From positions 1 to 10,000 of the forward strand of contig JAHBMJ010002220.1 in assembly GCA_018398765.1 (NCBI GenBank): a DNA stretch of 10,000 bases, in the 5' to 3' direction. The notes under the pieces were generated by a model that did no database searches, was not told the DNA's origin, and worked only from the letters and a program-made list of their open reading frames with translations. Source of the DNA: Chromera velia (lineage: Eukaryota; Sar; Chromeraceae). Of this stretch, positions 1 through 7,539 are shown one piece after another. Each line of letters opens with the position of its first letter. Position 1 is the stretch's first letter. Made by a program: the position numbers and the translations under genes.

Positions 1-624
1 AAAAGAAGACGGTAAGTCAAAGGGTGGCAGAGCTCTCAAGTTTAGTTACAGAACGGCCGAGCGAACACAGTCTTCAGACGGTTCAGCAGTGCGCTGCAAC
101 AGGAAACAAAGAGAGAATACCACCGTGAAGTGCTTCAAATCTCAAACTGCAGATGCAACATGACAGAGAGATGGACACAGCCAAAAACTCCCTGCAAACC
201 TCTCGTGAAAACCCTGAGTTCTTGGCTACCACCGCCCCAGGAGAAGCTCTAGTAATATAGGAGCTAGAATCACTTTAACCTCTTCAGACAGCTGAGGAAT
301 CTTGACCATACCGACATGCATTATCAGTTTTCGGCACGCAAAAGAGAGGCTTACGGAGCTGTCGTAAGGCATACGAGCGATGTACAGCGATCGATTGAAG
401 AGATGTGTATTGATGCAAATGCATGCATGCAAAATACATGCATGCAACGTACATACTGAGATCAGGGCGCCTCAGAGGATCGTTTGGAGGAGCACTACCG
501 GTTTTGCTGTTAAGAATCCTTGCTTCAGGATCAGACTCCCTGAGGTTCTCTCCTTTTTCGTTCGTTAGATTCCTTCTTTCCTTTCTTCCAGAACCTTCCT
601 CGGCACATCTTCTGCTGACATGCT
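1..624. other. No supported gene; unique-looking sequence
   Basis: I see no gene here that I can defend. The longest ATG-initiated frame is on the minus strand (649 down to 284, about 121 codons). It shows no recognisable domain, and its upstream part overlaps the edge of the minisatellite. A good splice-donor consensus, GTAAGT, lies at 12-17 after AAGACG, so the first bases could be the end of a plus-strand exon, but nothing else supports that. The only structured element is the GCATGC cluster listed separately. Confidence 0.5.
411..460. promoter_or_regulatory. Cluster of GCATGC/TGCATGCA sites
   Basis: Within 50 bases the palindromic core GCATGC occurs three times, in two copies of CATGCATGCAA near 422-432 and 437-447 separated by a short A-rich spacer. 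This core is the RY repeat (CATGCATG) of seed-plant promoters. It is also one of the commonest upstream motifs in coccidian apicomplexans, where AP2-domain factors bind it. Both are known motif families, but function here is inference only. No adjacent gene is identified, so it may be simple alternating purine-pyrimidine sequence. Confidence 0.3.
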
Positions 625-1795
625 TGTGTGAGTCCTTGTTCCTCTTCATTCACCCACACGCCCAACCGGCTCCTGTTCACCTAGCCTGACAGTGTTCATA
701 CCGGTTCACACACTCACTTTCCCTGTCTGTGTTCATACACCCACACCATCGTAATGCCCCAAACGGCTTCTGTTTAGACACTTGCTCTCTATGTCTCTGT
801 TCATTATTCTTCATTGATTCACTGCATGGGGCCTAAGCGGCTTCTGTTCACACACTCACTCTCCTTGTATTTTCTTGTCTCTTTTCATTCACCCACATGT
901 CCAAAAGGCTTCTGTTCACACACTCACTCTCCCTGTCTCTCTTAATTCATCAGTAGGGCCTGGCCCAAGCGCCTTCTATTTACGCACTTGATATCTCTTC
1001 ATTCATCCACAGGCCTAGCCATAGGCCCGAGCAGCTTTTGTTTAATGACACACAATTGATCTCTCTTCATTCATCCATGGGCCCAAACGGCTCCTGTTCC
1101 TAGCTTCTGTTCATACACTCGTTCTCCTTATCTCTCTTTCTTCGCCCGCACGGCCAACCGGCTTCTGTTCACACATTTGCTCTCCTTGTATCTCTTTATC
1201 TCCCTTCATTTACCCACACGCCCAAGCGGCTTCTGTTCACACATTCGCTCTCCTTGTATCTCCCTGTCTCCCTTCATTCACCCACATGCCCAAACGGCTT
1301 CTGTTCACACACTTGTTCTCCTTGTCTCTCTTCACTCATCCATAGGCCCAAGCGGCTTCTGTATGTTTCTGTTCACACACTTGATCTCTCTTCATTCATC
1401 TACAGGCCTAACCAGCGGCCCAAGCGGCTTTTCTTCAATGACATATAATTGATTATAATTGATCTTTCTTCATTCATCCATGGGCCGAAGCGGCTTTTGT
1501 TCACACACTTGTTCTCCTTGTCTTGCCCGCACGCTCAAACGGCTTCTGTTCACAAACTCATACATACTCATAAACACGCTCGCTCTCTCTGTTTCTCTTC
1601 ATTCATCCACCTGCAGGCCTAAGTGGATTCTGTTACTGTACATACTTCCTTTCCATACCCTTTTTTCTCCATACACCCGCACGCCCAAACATTCACCCAC
1701 ACGCCCAAACGGCTTCCGTTTACACACTTGCTTACCTACTAGCTTTATCCACAGGCCCAAACGGCTTCTGTTCACATCTTTCCCTCTTGAACTCA
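625..1795. repeat. Degenerate minisatellite, CGGCTTCTGTTCAC units
   Basis: About 17 diverged head-to-tail units share the order: a CCCAAGCGGCTTCTGTTCAC-like core, CACTTGNTCTCCTTGT, CTCTCTTCATTCATCCAC, then AGGCCC leading into the next core. Core starts by eye are near 667, 764, 838, 905, 970, 1033, 1087, 1159, 1227, 1295, 1353, 1425, 1491, 1540, 1625, 1710 and 1762. Spacing ranges from about 50 to 97 bp and is mostly 50-75. Variant units recur in order: the unit with TTTAATGACACACAATTGAT at about 1043 reappears near 1434 as TTCAATGACATATAATTGAT. This implies a higher-order period of about 390 bp, or six units. Pyrimidine-rich plus-strand composition keeps frames open (for example 1177-1452), but the translations merely repeat Pro/Ser/His text, so I do not call them genes. 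Confidence 0.85.
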
Positions 1796-2789
1796 CTAAG
1801 CGCTGGACCCATACGCGGTGAGCCTCTCCACAATATTTCAAAGCGAATACTACAGCATCCACAGCAACACACACTATATATAAACAGTATTTTGCGTCCC
1901 AAATCCTCAAGTGGAGGTAGAAGGAAATCGAGAAACGAGGTGCTGAAGAACGACAAGAGGGGCCAAGTAGAGAGAAAGAAGACGGGCAAAAAGAGGTTCC
2001 TGCAGATCAAATTAACCGTTTTTCTTCTTTGTTAAGCGCACTCAGTCGTGGTGTGGCTTACTCCTGACTCTGTAATTTTATGTAATTTTTAAAGGCGGCA
2101 TGTTTTAACTTGGTACTAAGCTTGGTAGTATAGTCAAACAACGGAGCAATTCAGAACAGCTTCACTTAGACGGTGTGCTTTATCGCCTTCCTTGAAAACT
2201 ACACAGATGATCGAATCTACGTACAATTCCCCTCGTGTTTTTGCATATATATGTACCGATACATCAAGGTTAGACAAAAGGTGCATGTTCACCATGCACG
2301 CGCGCTGTACATGCAGTTGCCGGAAAGCGCGGGTCCCGAAAAGCAAATATAACCCGATTTATTGGTAATTCGACTTTTTTTTTTCATAGGTGCGGCTAAG
2401 GGCCTTAACAGATACCATGGCCGGAGGCCACGGCAATCTTCTCGCAACATGTATGCAATTGTATACAGTTAAATGGGGCGCGCGGCTCGAGCGCGAAGAG
2501 TCGCCGCGAATGCAAATTATTATTCTCAGCGACAGTGATAGCTTCGATCGTGATGCATGCAGTTATTAATACAAGCTGTGGCGGACTCCTAGCGTCGCCG
2601 CCCCACCTTGTTCTTGCACAAGGCTTTCGAAAAATGACTTGAGGGTTCGTGTATACATAGCACATCCCAACATACCGGCTTTTAGTTCGTACGATATTAG
2701 GTGTCCTGCCTAGGTCTGTTTCCCCTAGTGTTTCCCAACATTTTAGACAATAAAAAAAGAGAGAGTCTGACAAATCATTAGAAAAACAA
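1796..2789. other. No supported gene
   Basis: The stretch holds only short frames, and several of the longer ones lack an ATG. An A/T-alternating run at 1875-1884 resembles a TATA box but has no gene downstream. A GCATGC site lies near 2555, and a GC-rich patch (about 2290-2340) interrupts otherwise AT-richer DNA. A run of ten thymines lies near 2376-2385. I see no RNA gene, no long inverted repeat and no mobile-element remnant that I can name. Confidence 0.5.
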
Positions 2790-3155
2790 GTTGAAGTATA
2801 GGATACTAGCCTGCCACGTATTTATGCTTGCTTCTAGACCTGGCGGGCCAAGCGTGCAGGCCGTGCCACACGGTGCTGAAGCGCCGTGCTGGCCGGGATA
2901 GGATTGCTGCGCGTGCATTCGATTTTGTACGATTTGTGCCGCACGCATGCATGCATTCAGCGTCCATTCAGCACCAGTCAGTTTAGATTGATTCACTTAA
3001 TTCATGCAGCACTAACTGATCGAACGCCTTTCGGCTGTTCGTTCTACTCTGCCTTGATAGACAGACTATTTCATGAAGTAGTTCCACTATCATGGAGATC
3101 TAGCTTTGCATACCGTTTAACTATCATTTGGTCATTCTCTTTTACGGTTGACAGT
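2790..3155 (+). repeat. Repeat A, copy 1 (dispersed repeat, about 360 bp)
   Basis: This segment, beginning GTTGAAGTATAGGATAC, aligns end to end with 5120-5457 in direct orientation. High identity runs to about 3144. The last bases are looser and both copies reach a shared ACAGT. Compared with copy 2 it carries about 19 extra bases in the GCATGC-rich stretch near 2946-2970 and four extra (AATT) near 2999, with a further small indel near 3145-3150. It contains no convincing coding frame. The start resembles the left end of some plant Ty1-copia LTRs, but no TGG primer-binding site follows, so the class is undetermined. The copy keeps several CpG sites that are TpG or CpA in copy 2, and the reverse also occurs. 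Confidence 0.85.
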
Positions 3156-3259
3156 GCTCTGTTATATTCTGTTTCAGTCAGTCAATGAGCATAACGATCA
3201 CTTCTGTCTCTATATCTTTCTTTAACAGTCTTTTCCTCCACTCTTCTACAAATTAAAAG

Positions 3260-3290
3260 CCGCCCGTTCCAGTCAAAACTGGAATGGCGG
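3260..3290. repeat. Imperfect inverted repeat (13-bp stem, 4-nt loop)
   Basis: The arm GTTCCAGT (3266-3273) pairs with ACTGGAAT (3278-3285), including one G-T wobble. CCGCC (3260-3264) pairs with GGCGG (3286-3290), leaving one bulged C. The loop is CAAA. Outside the stem, AAAG (3256-3259) and CTTT (3295-3298) could extend it across an internal loop. Nothing nearby identifies it as an RNA gene or a terminator. It could be a short foldback element or a structured motif within the Repeat A spacer. Confidence 0.6.
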
Positions 3291-3915
3291 AATGCTTTGC
3301 TATACATTTTGATAGTTGAGCTTATTATAAATGCAGTTTAAACAATAAAACAATGTTTAATATCATTAGAAATTGTTTTGAAATGCTCTAGAAAATATGT
3401 AGATACTTCATAATTTTGGAGACCGTTTAGGTGTTGGAGACCATTTTAAAAAAATTTTCTTTCTATTTCCTTTTCCTGTAGCAGAAGTGGAGACCGGATA
3501 GATCTACAGTCGCTCCGATAGCAGGTTTTCACTGGGAGACACCATGTTGCACTTGTGGACTTTGCTTGCAGACGACACCATTATGGACATACTGAGTCCC
3601 CAATCTCCTTTCACACTCTTCGGACCTTCATCTCTAACCACCCCAACAAGCTTGAGCAAATATCCAGGGATCTCCAGCAGTATGATCGCCACCACTTTGC
3701 CATGAGCCGCCCATCCACCAGCTGCCACCAGTTGCTGCTAAGACTACACTGAGCCATCAGTGCACCATCTGCTCGCACCTGCTTTGGGAGCCACCAAGAA
3801 CTGGGAGTGCCGCACCATTACTATTGGAATTTGCTTATCTGCTTGCCAGGATTATTGAGGAGGCAAGGTTTCGGAAGTACCTCTTTGGGGGAGGGCTAGG
3901 GCCTGGCACTTATAT

Positions 3916-4323
3916 TGGGTTACAGGTTTCAACACCCCCTATACATAAGGGTATACCGCCCTGTAATGTTACCCTTACTTCAAAAGTGGTCCCAATCGAT
4001 CAATCTCATCAGGTTATGTCTAAAAATATTGAAAACATCTTCTATTGATTGAGGTTATATGAGAAACTGACGAAAAACGATGTGTCCCTTTCACTTTATA
4101 GCCAAACCCCTTGTAACCTTGTAACCTGTAACCTAAAATAACCCTCTTCAAAAGTGATGTAACCTTCGTCTACATGCATTTTAAAGTGTTTTTGAAGTGA
4201 TTTGAAAAGTTTTTGAAAGTTGACTTTTTGGTTGGTTACGGACCTCAAGACCGCCTGTAACCTTGTAACCTGTAACCTTGCAAGGGGACATATATAATAA
4301 GAGGTGTAACCTCATGTAACCAC
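3916..4323. repeat. Field of TGTAACC motifs in both orientations
   Basis: The heptamer TGTAACC recurs many times. Two nearly identical triplets, (C/T)TTGTAACCTTGTAACCTG-like, lie at 4111-4134 and 4254-4279. Single copies lie near 4155, 4306 and 4315. The inverse, GGTTACA, lies near 3918 within GGGTTACAGGTTTC, which matches AACCTGTAACC in the triplets. A separate 8-bp inverted repeat, TAAGGGTA (3946-3953) with TACCCTTA (3970-3977), lies in the same field. The arrangement suggests local duplication or clustered binding sites. It is not a canonical telomere repeat, and I cannot name a family. Confidence 0.55.
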
Positions 4324-4470
4324 ATAAGCTATACAGTAAAAGTGATTGATTTCGAAATAACTCAACATGCTGGACCTCCAGCTTGTGTGAAAAGCTCGTC
4401 CAAATGTTTTTTGGTTTATTTTTTATGTCATTTTTGCACTTATAACCCTATATAAGCCCATGCAAGAGTG

Positions 4471-4492
4471 CCCCCCCCAAGGGGGGGGGGGG
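4471..4492. repeat. C8-AA-G12 palindrome, homopolymer foldback
   Basis: Eight cytosines (4471-4478), AA and twelve guanines (4481-4492) form a perfect 8-bp G:C stem with a dinucleotide spacer, followed by ATTGGGGAGGG. The plus strand could instead form a G-quadruplex and the C run an i-motif. A TATATAAG box lies about 20 bases upstream (near 4449-4456). Homopolymers of this kind are assembly- and polymerase-prone, so the exact run lengths should be treated as approximate. Confidence 0.7.
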
Positions 4493-4805
4493 ATTGGGGA
4501 GGGATTCTTCCATCTTTGTTTGGCTGTCTCCACGTCTTCTGCCAGTCAACGTCCATCCGTCTGTACACTGGCATAAGTGGGGATACAAGGACGCTCCGCT
4601 GAGTTGCGAATGCAAGGTTTGTGGTGTTTGTTTTCTCTTGTTAGGCAGTGAGTACAAACTGTACATGTGATCGAACTCTTTGATGAAGAAGCATACAAGG
4701 CACGATTTGTTCTATCTTTCTGCACAGCTACTACATGGATTCTTTCTTTCTCTGTTGCTTTTTTAGTGTTGTGAAGCGCTCATCTTTTGAAAAACAACAG
4801 ACAGC

Positions 4806-4912
4806 CAGACCTAAGAGGCAGGCCGAAGAAAGGCAGACTTAAGAGGCAGGCCAGAGACAGATAGTTTTGTGATGCCTAGCCCTTTGACCTTGTTCTTGTG
4901 ATGCCTAGCCCT
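4806..4912. repeat. Two adjacent short tandem duplications
   Basis: CAGAC(C/T)TAAGAGGCAGGCC occurs at about 4806-4824 and again at 4834-4852, a period of 28. Immediately afterwards TTGTGATGCCTAGCCCT occurs at 4867-4883 and 4896-4912, a period of 29. The two unit sequences are unrelated but have nearly the same period. They lie in a stretch with no gene. Replication slippage is the simplest explanation. Confidence 0.7.
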
Positions 4913-5119
4913 CTGTCTCTCTGCTATCCTTTTATGTGTGCTCTTCAATCTTCAACACTGGCAGGCAAGTGAAAACAAAAAAAGATTTCATTGGCTCTCA
5001 GGCAGTCAGACCAAAAGGCTATTTCATTCCCTTTATCTTTATCTTTCCCTGGTATTTCGCTTCCATTTCTTTCTCTTTGTAATTTAAAAGCTTGCATAGA
5101 AATGTAATCGAGGGGGGGA

Positions 5120-5457
5120 GTTGAAGTATAGGATACCAGCCTGCCGCGTATCTATGCTTGCTTCTGGACCTGGCGGGCCGAGCATGCAGGCCATGCCGCG
5201 TAGTGCCGAAGCGCTGTGCTGGCCGGGATAGGATTGCCGCGCACATATTCGATTTTGTATAATTTGTGCCACATGCATTCAGTACCAGCCAGTTCAGATC
5301 GATTCACTTCGTGCAACACTAGCTGATCGAACGGCTTTTGGCTGTTTGTTCTACTCTGCCTTGATGGACAGACTATTTCATGAAGTAGTTCCACCATCAT
5401 AGAGATCTAGCTCTGCATACCGTTTAACCATTATTTGGTTATTCTCTTTTAAACAGT
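5120..5457 (+). repeat. Repeat A, copy 2
   Basis: This is the second direct copy of the element at 2790-3155, 2330 bp downstream of it. High identity runs to about 5451 and the shared ACAGT ends at 5457. It is shorter by one internal deletion of about 19 bases, one of 4 bases and a small one at the right edge. In a hand alignment I count about 36 transitions against one transversion (near 5336, C versus G). A polypurine run, AGGGGGGGAG (5111-5120), abuts its left end, as a polypurine tract would abut a 3' LTR. No matching primer-binding site or clear target-site duplication is seen, so the LTR reading stays tentative. Confidence 0.85.
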
Positions 5458-6207
5458 AGCTATAATATCAAGTTATATGCATGACTATATCTGACTATTA
5501 GAGTCCATTATTGAACACTTTGACTCATTGTTTATCACTCCGAGTCATAAGAGCTCATAAAAATTATAAAAAGAATTAGCAGTAAAGAGAATAAAATTCT
5601 TAGGCCCAAAACTTTTCACTATTTTTAGCTAGATATTTAGTGTATTTTCATTACTTTGGGGACCGCCTTATTAAACTTTTAAAAAACAAATCATATAGAC
5701 AGAATCAGTGAGAGAAAGAAAATTGAGGGCAGAGAGCGAGCTGTGAATTGTATCCTCCAGGCTGTGGAAAAAGTTGGGCTGTTGGGGTGGTTGAGATCAG
5801 GGACTGAAGGGGGGGTAGGAAAGCGTTGCGAAGGGGTATTTTGGGGAGGGAAGGAACGTTCTCCTGTCTCGGTTACGAACCGGTTTGCGCTCTTTGAAAA
5901 TTGTGTAAAGATGTTTTCCTTTCGGTCTCAAATCTCTTTCCAAAAAACGGCATTCCCTCTGTCACATTGTGTTGTTGAAACCTCCGATGGAAATGATCAC
6001 ACCGATGACACCCTGCGACAAGCCCGTAGACCCCAGTGACCGACTGGGGGAGGGGGGGACGGATAGGCGGGGGGGAACCACGGTCTATCCGATGCCGGTC
6101 AGTGGGGCAGGGATGGTTTTTGATCGCGCTCCCCTTCATGCTTTTTCTGAGAAGACACAGTTTCCTCCCCCTCCCCCTATGTGCAGGTCACGGCAGGGCA
6201 GAGGGAG
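5458..6207. other. AT-rich then G-rich stretch; possible LINE leader
   Basis: Up to about 5710 the sequence is AT-rich with no feature I recognise. From about 5745 the plus strand becomes strongly G-rich, with runs GGGGGGG, GGGG and a dense block at 6046-6075. Open frames here (for example 5743-6039) lack an ATG and show no domain. Because the retrotransposon coding frame begins just downstream, this may be its 5' untranslated region. The left boundary of the element is not visible, as no truncation point or target-site duplication can be defined from one copy. Confidence 0.4.
6046..6075 (+). other. G-quadruplex-prone block
   Basis: G runs of 5 (6046-6050), 7 (6052-6058) and 7 (6069-6075) lie within 30 bases. 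Splitting a seven-G run gives the four G3 tracts needed for a quadruplex. A second block at 6322-6349 is more canonical. Formation is inferred from sequence only. Confidence 0.5.
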
Positions 6208-6754
6208 ATGAACAGGGAGACACTTCAGGGGGGTACGGAAAGGGACTCGCGGATGGCTTTCTGGAAAGAGGTGGGGCCAAAGACCTCCGGATTCATTGAA
6301 GACGGGAACTCCAAAGAGTCAGGGTGGGGGGTTGAAGGGAGGGGAGGGGAAGCAGCAACTTGGAGGGGGGGACATAGAAGAAGACTTTCTGGGCGGGCAG
6401 GGAGGGAATGAAGTATGCGATCACAGTAAGCTCGGCTCGTGCATGCATAGAAGAAAGGCTTTCTTGGTAGACTTCGGACAAAAAATATATGATAGAACGC
6501 CATCTTCTCCAGCGATCACACATGATATTCACACAGGTAAGACACCTTCGCCTCTCTCGAATGCATCGACTCTCGATATATGCCACTCTCCTCTCGGAGT
6601 AGCTGACAATGTCATCTCTTTGGCTAAAGAAGAACACATGAGTGCAGAAGGTATCGAATGGAAGGTGACAGATGTATGCGATGTTTCTTTTCCTTTTCTT
6701 TCACTTCCTCTTCCTCTCTCTCTCACTGGGGTGGGGGGAGAGAGGAAGAACTAA
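6208..6754 (+). pseudogene. LINE 5' coding region, unrecognised N-terminal segment
   Basis: The likely start is ATG 6208 (MNRETLQGGTERDSRMAFWK), which opens a frame running to 6411. The frame one base over is open from 6212 and carries the text that continues to the rest of the element (reading past FLVDFGQKIYD and ending before TAA 6752-6754). A change in the G7 run at 6365-6371 would join the two, so one frameshift is inferred. The protein has no domain I recognise: acidic and Gly-rich near 6371-6410, then mixed hydrophilic text. It ends in a Phe/Leu-rich pyrimidine tract (about 6680-6725). Its link to the LINE rests on sharing the downstream frame, with no clear homology, so it could be an unrelated spacer. 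Confidence 0.4.
6322..6349 (+). other. Canonical G-quadruplex motif
   Basis: Five G runs (G3, G6, G3, G4, G4) are separated by loops of 1 to 5 bases, meeting the usual G3+N1-7 rule. It lies inside the predicted coding part of the LINE, on the sense strand, so it would also form in the transcript. Confidence 0.6.
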
Positions 6755-7063
6755 CCAACGGGGAAGACAGGAAGGAAAGGAAATGAAGAGACGAGGAAAG
6801 GAACGGATAGACGAGGGGAGAAAGGAAAGGGGGGTAACGGAAGAAGCTTCAAAGGGAATGGAGAAAATGAAAAAGGAAAAGACAAAAGAGGGGGTGATAG
6901 CCCGGGTCCTCCGGATGCCTCGGGGAGAAAGAAGTCGAAGGAGGAGAGGACTCAGTGCTGCAAATGTAGTTGTGCTGCAAATAGCACCTACAGCCACTAT
7001 AGGTGCGCTAAGCTCAAAAAGGCTTACTGGAACTGTTCTCTAGGAAGACAGGGCAAATATTAG
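6755..7063 (+). pseudogene. LINE basic linker and CXC-like cysteine motif
   Basis: In the same frame as the downstream endonuclease, 6755-6949 encodes a Gly/Lys/Arg/Glu/Asn-rich hydrophilic linker from an almost all-purine strand. It ends in a Cys-rich motif at 6956-7060. The pattern is C-C-x-C-x-C-x5-Y-x-H-Y-x-C-x6-Y-x2-C-x7-Y. Replacing the four Tyr (codons 6989, 6998, 7025, 7058) by Cys gives a CxC...CxCx6Cx2Cx7C layout. That resembles the tesmin/TSO1-type CXC modules and similar Cys-rich motifs of some retroelement proteins. Each Tyr codon (TAC/TAT) is one G-to-A transition from a Cys codon (TGC/TGT). TAG at 7061 cuts the frame right after the last position. Such modules bind zinc and nucleic acid in the families concerned; function here is inferred and probably lost. 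Confidence 0.5.
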
Positions 7064-7088
7064 AATCCTTTTAGAAATTCTTCCCCCT

Positions 7089-7099
7089 TTGCTTCTTCT

Positions 7100-7132
<33 letters not shown>

Positions 7133-7336
7133 CCCTCCCCTTCTCCTTCCACTTCCTCTTCGTCTTCTTTTTCTTCTTCCTCTTCTTCTTTTTCTGCTGC
7201 TGCTGCTTCTTCTTCTTCTTCTTCTTCTTCTTCTTTTTCTGCTGCTGCTGCTGCTGCTGCTCCTGCTTCTTCTTTTTCTTCTTCTTCTTCTTCTTCTTCG
7301 TCTGCTCTTTTCTTTTCTTCCTCTTCTGCTGGACCT
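7089..7336. repeat. Compound triplet microsatellite (CTT)n with (CTG)n
   Basis: Imperfect (CTT/TTC)n is broken by CCT, TTTTTC and two CTG blocks, one of four repeats near 7195-7206 and one of about seven near 7240-7262. The minus strand reads as GAA with CAG. Pure TTC:GAA tracts can form triplexes (H-DNA) and CTG:CAG tracts can form hairpins, so both are slippage-prone. Interruptions suggest an old array. Confidence 0.85.
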
Positions 7337-7410
7337 TGCAAAGGAAGGAACAAGGTGGGCAACGGACAGGGAGGGGAGGGGGGAGAAAGGCCAGGCCACC
7401 GGATAGACCC

Positions 7411-7411
7411 T

Positions 7412-7458
<47 letters not shown>

Positions 7459-7492
7459 TTCTTCTTCTCCTTCTTCTTCTTCTTCCTCTTCT

Positions 7493-7524
<32 letters not shown>

Positions 7525-7539
7525 TTCTTCTTCTTCCTC
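7411..7539. repeat. Imperfect (TTC)n microsatellite, about 43 triplets
   Basis: This tract of about 129 bases is TTC with a few CTC or TCC interruptions. It is separated from the first array by a purine-rich island (7339-7407) and followed by another (7541-7581). In the element's frame it reads as poly-Ser. Confidence 0.9.

Larger units (their letters stand above)
3156..5119. other. Spacer between Repeat A copies; no recognisable gene
   Basis: This 1.96 kb interval is mostly AT-rich at its left end and mixed further right. The only frames are short and none has a domain I recognise. The segment 3555-3752 is open for 65 codons on the plus strand with His/Ser/Arg-rich text. If the flanking Repeat A copies are terminal repeats, this would be the interior of a short non-autonomous element, because gag or pol motifs are not visible. 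It contains the hairpin at 3260-3290, the TGTAACC field at about 3916-4323, the C8-AA-G12 palindrome at 4471-4492 and two tandem duplications at 4806-4912. Confidence 0.5.

Noticed and set aside
284-649. Minus-strand ATG frame of 121 codons
   Set aside because: No recognisable domain, and its start lies at the edge of the minisatellite. The length is plausible by chance in 10 kb.
625-1795. CRISPR array
   Set aside because: Units are contiguous and diverged, with no conserved repeat and unique spacer alternation. The context is eukaryotic.
1177-1821. Open plus frames within the minisatellite
   Set aside because: The translations are the repeat unit in different phases (Pro/Ser/His text). No unit keeps a consistent frame because unit lengths vary.
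1875-1884. TATA box
   Set aside because: The AT-alternating run has no gene or transcript evidence downstream.
3020-3060. tRNA-like promoter or SINE head in Repeat A
   Set aside because: The GATCGAAC text hints at a B box but no matching A box or cloverleaf could be found in either copy.
3565-3579. LADDT-like text resembling the catalytic motif of LINE reverse transcriptases
   Set aside because: Only five residues match. Neither the preceding nor the following text resembles reverse transcriptase, so I treat it as chance.
6672-7043. ATG-initiated plus frame of 123 codons, basic and hydrophilic
   Set aside because: It overlaps, out of phase, the frame that carries the CXC-like motif and joins the endonuclease. 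Its own text is purine-strand low complexity.
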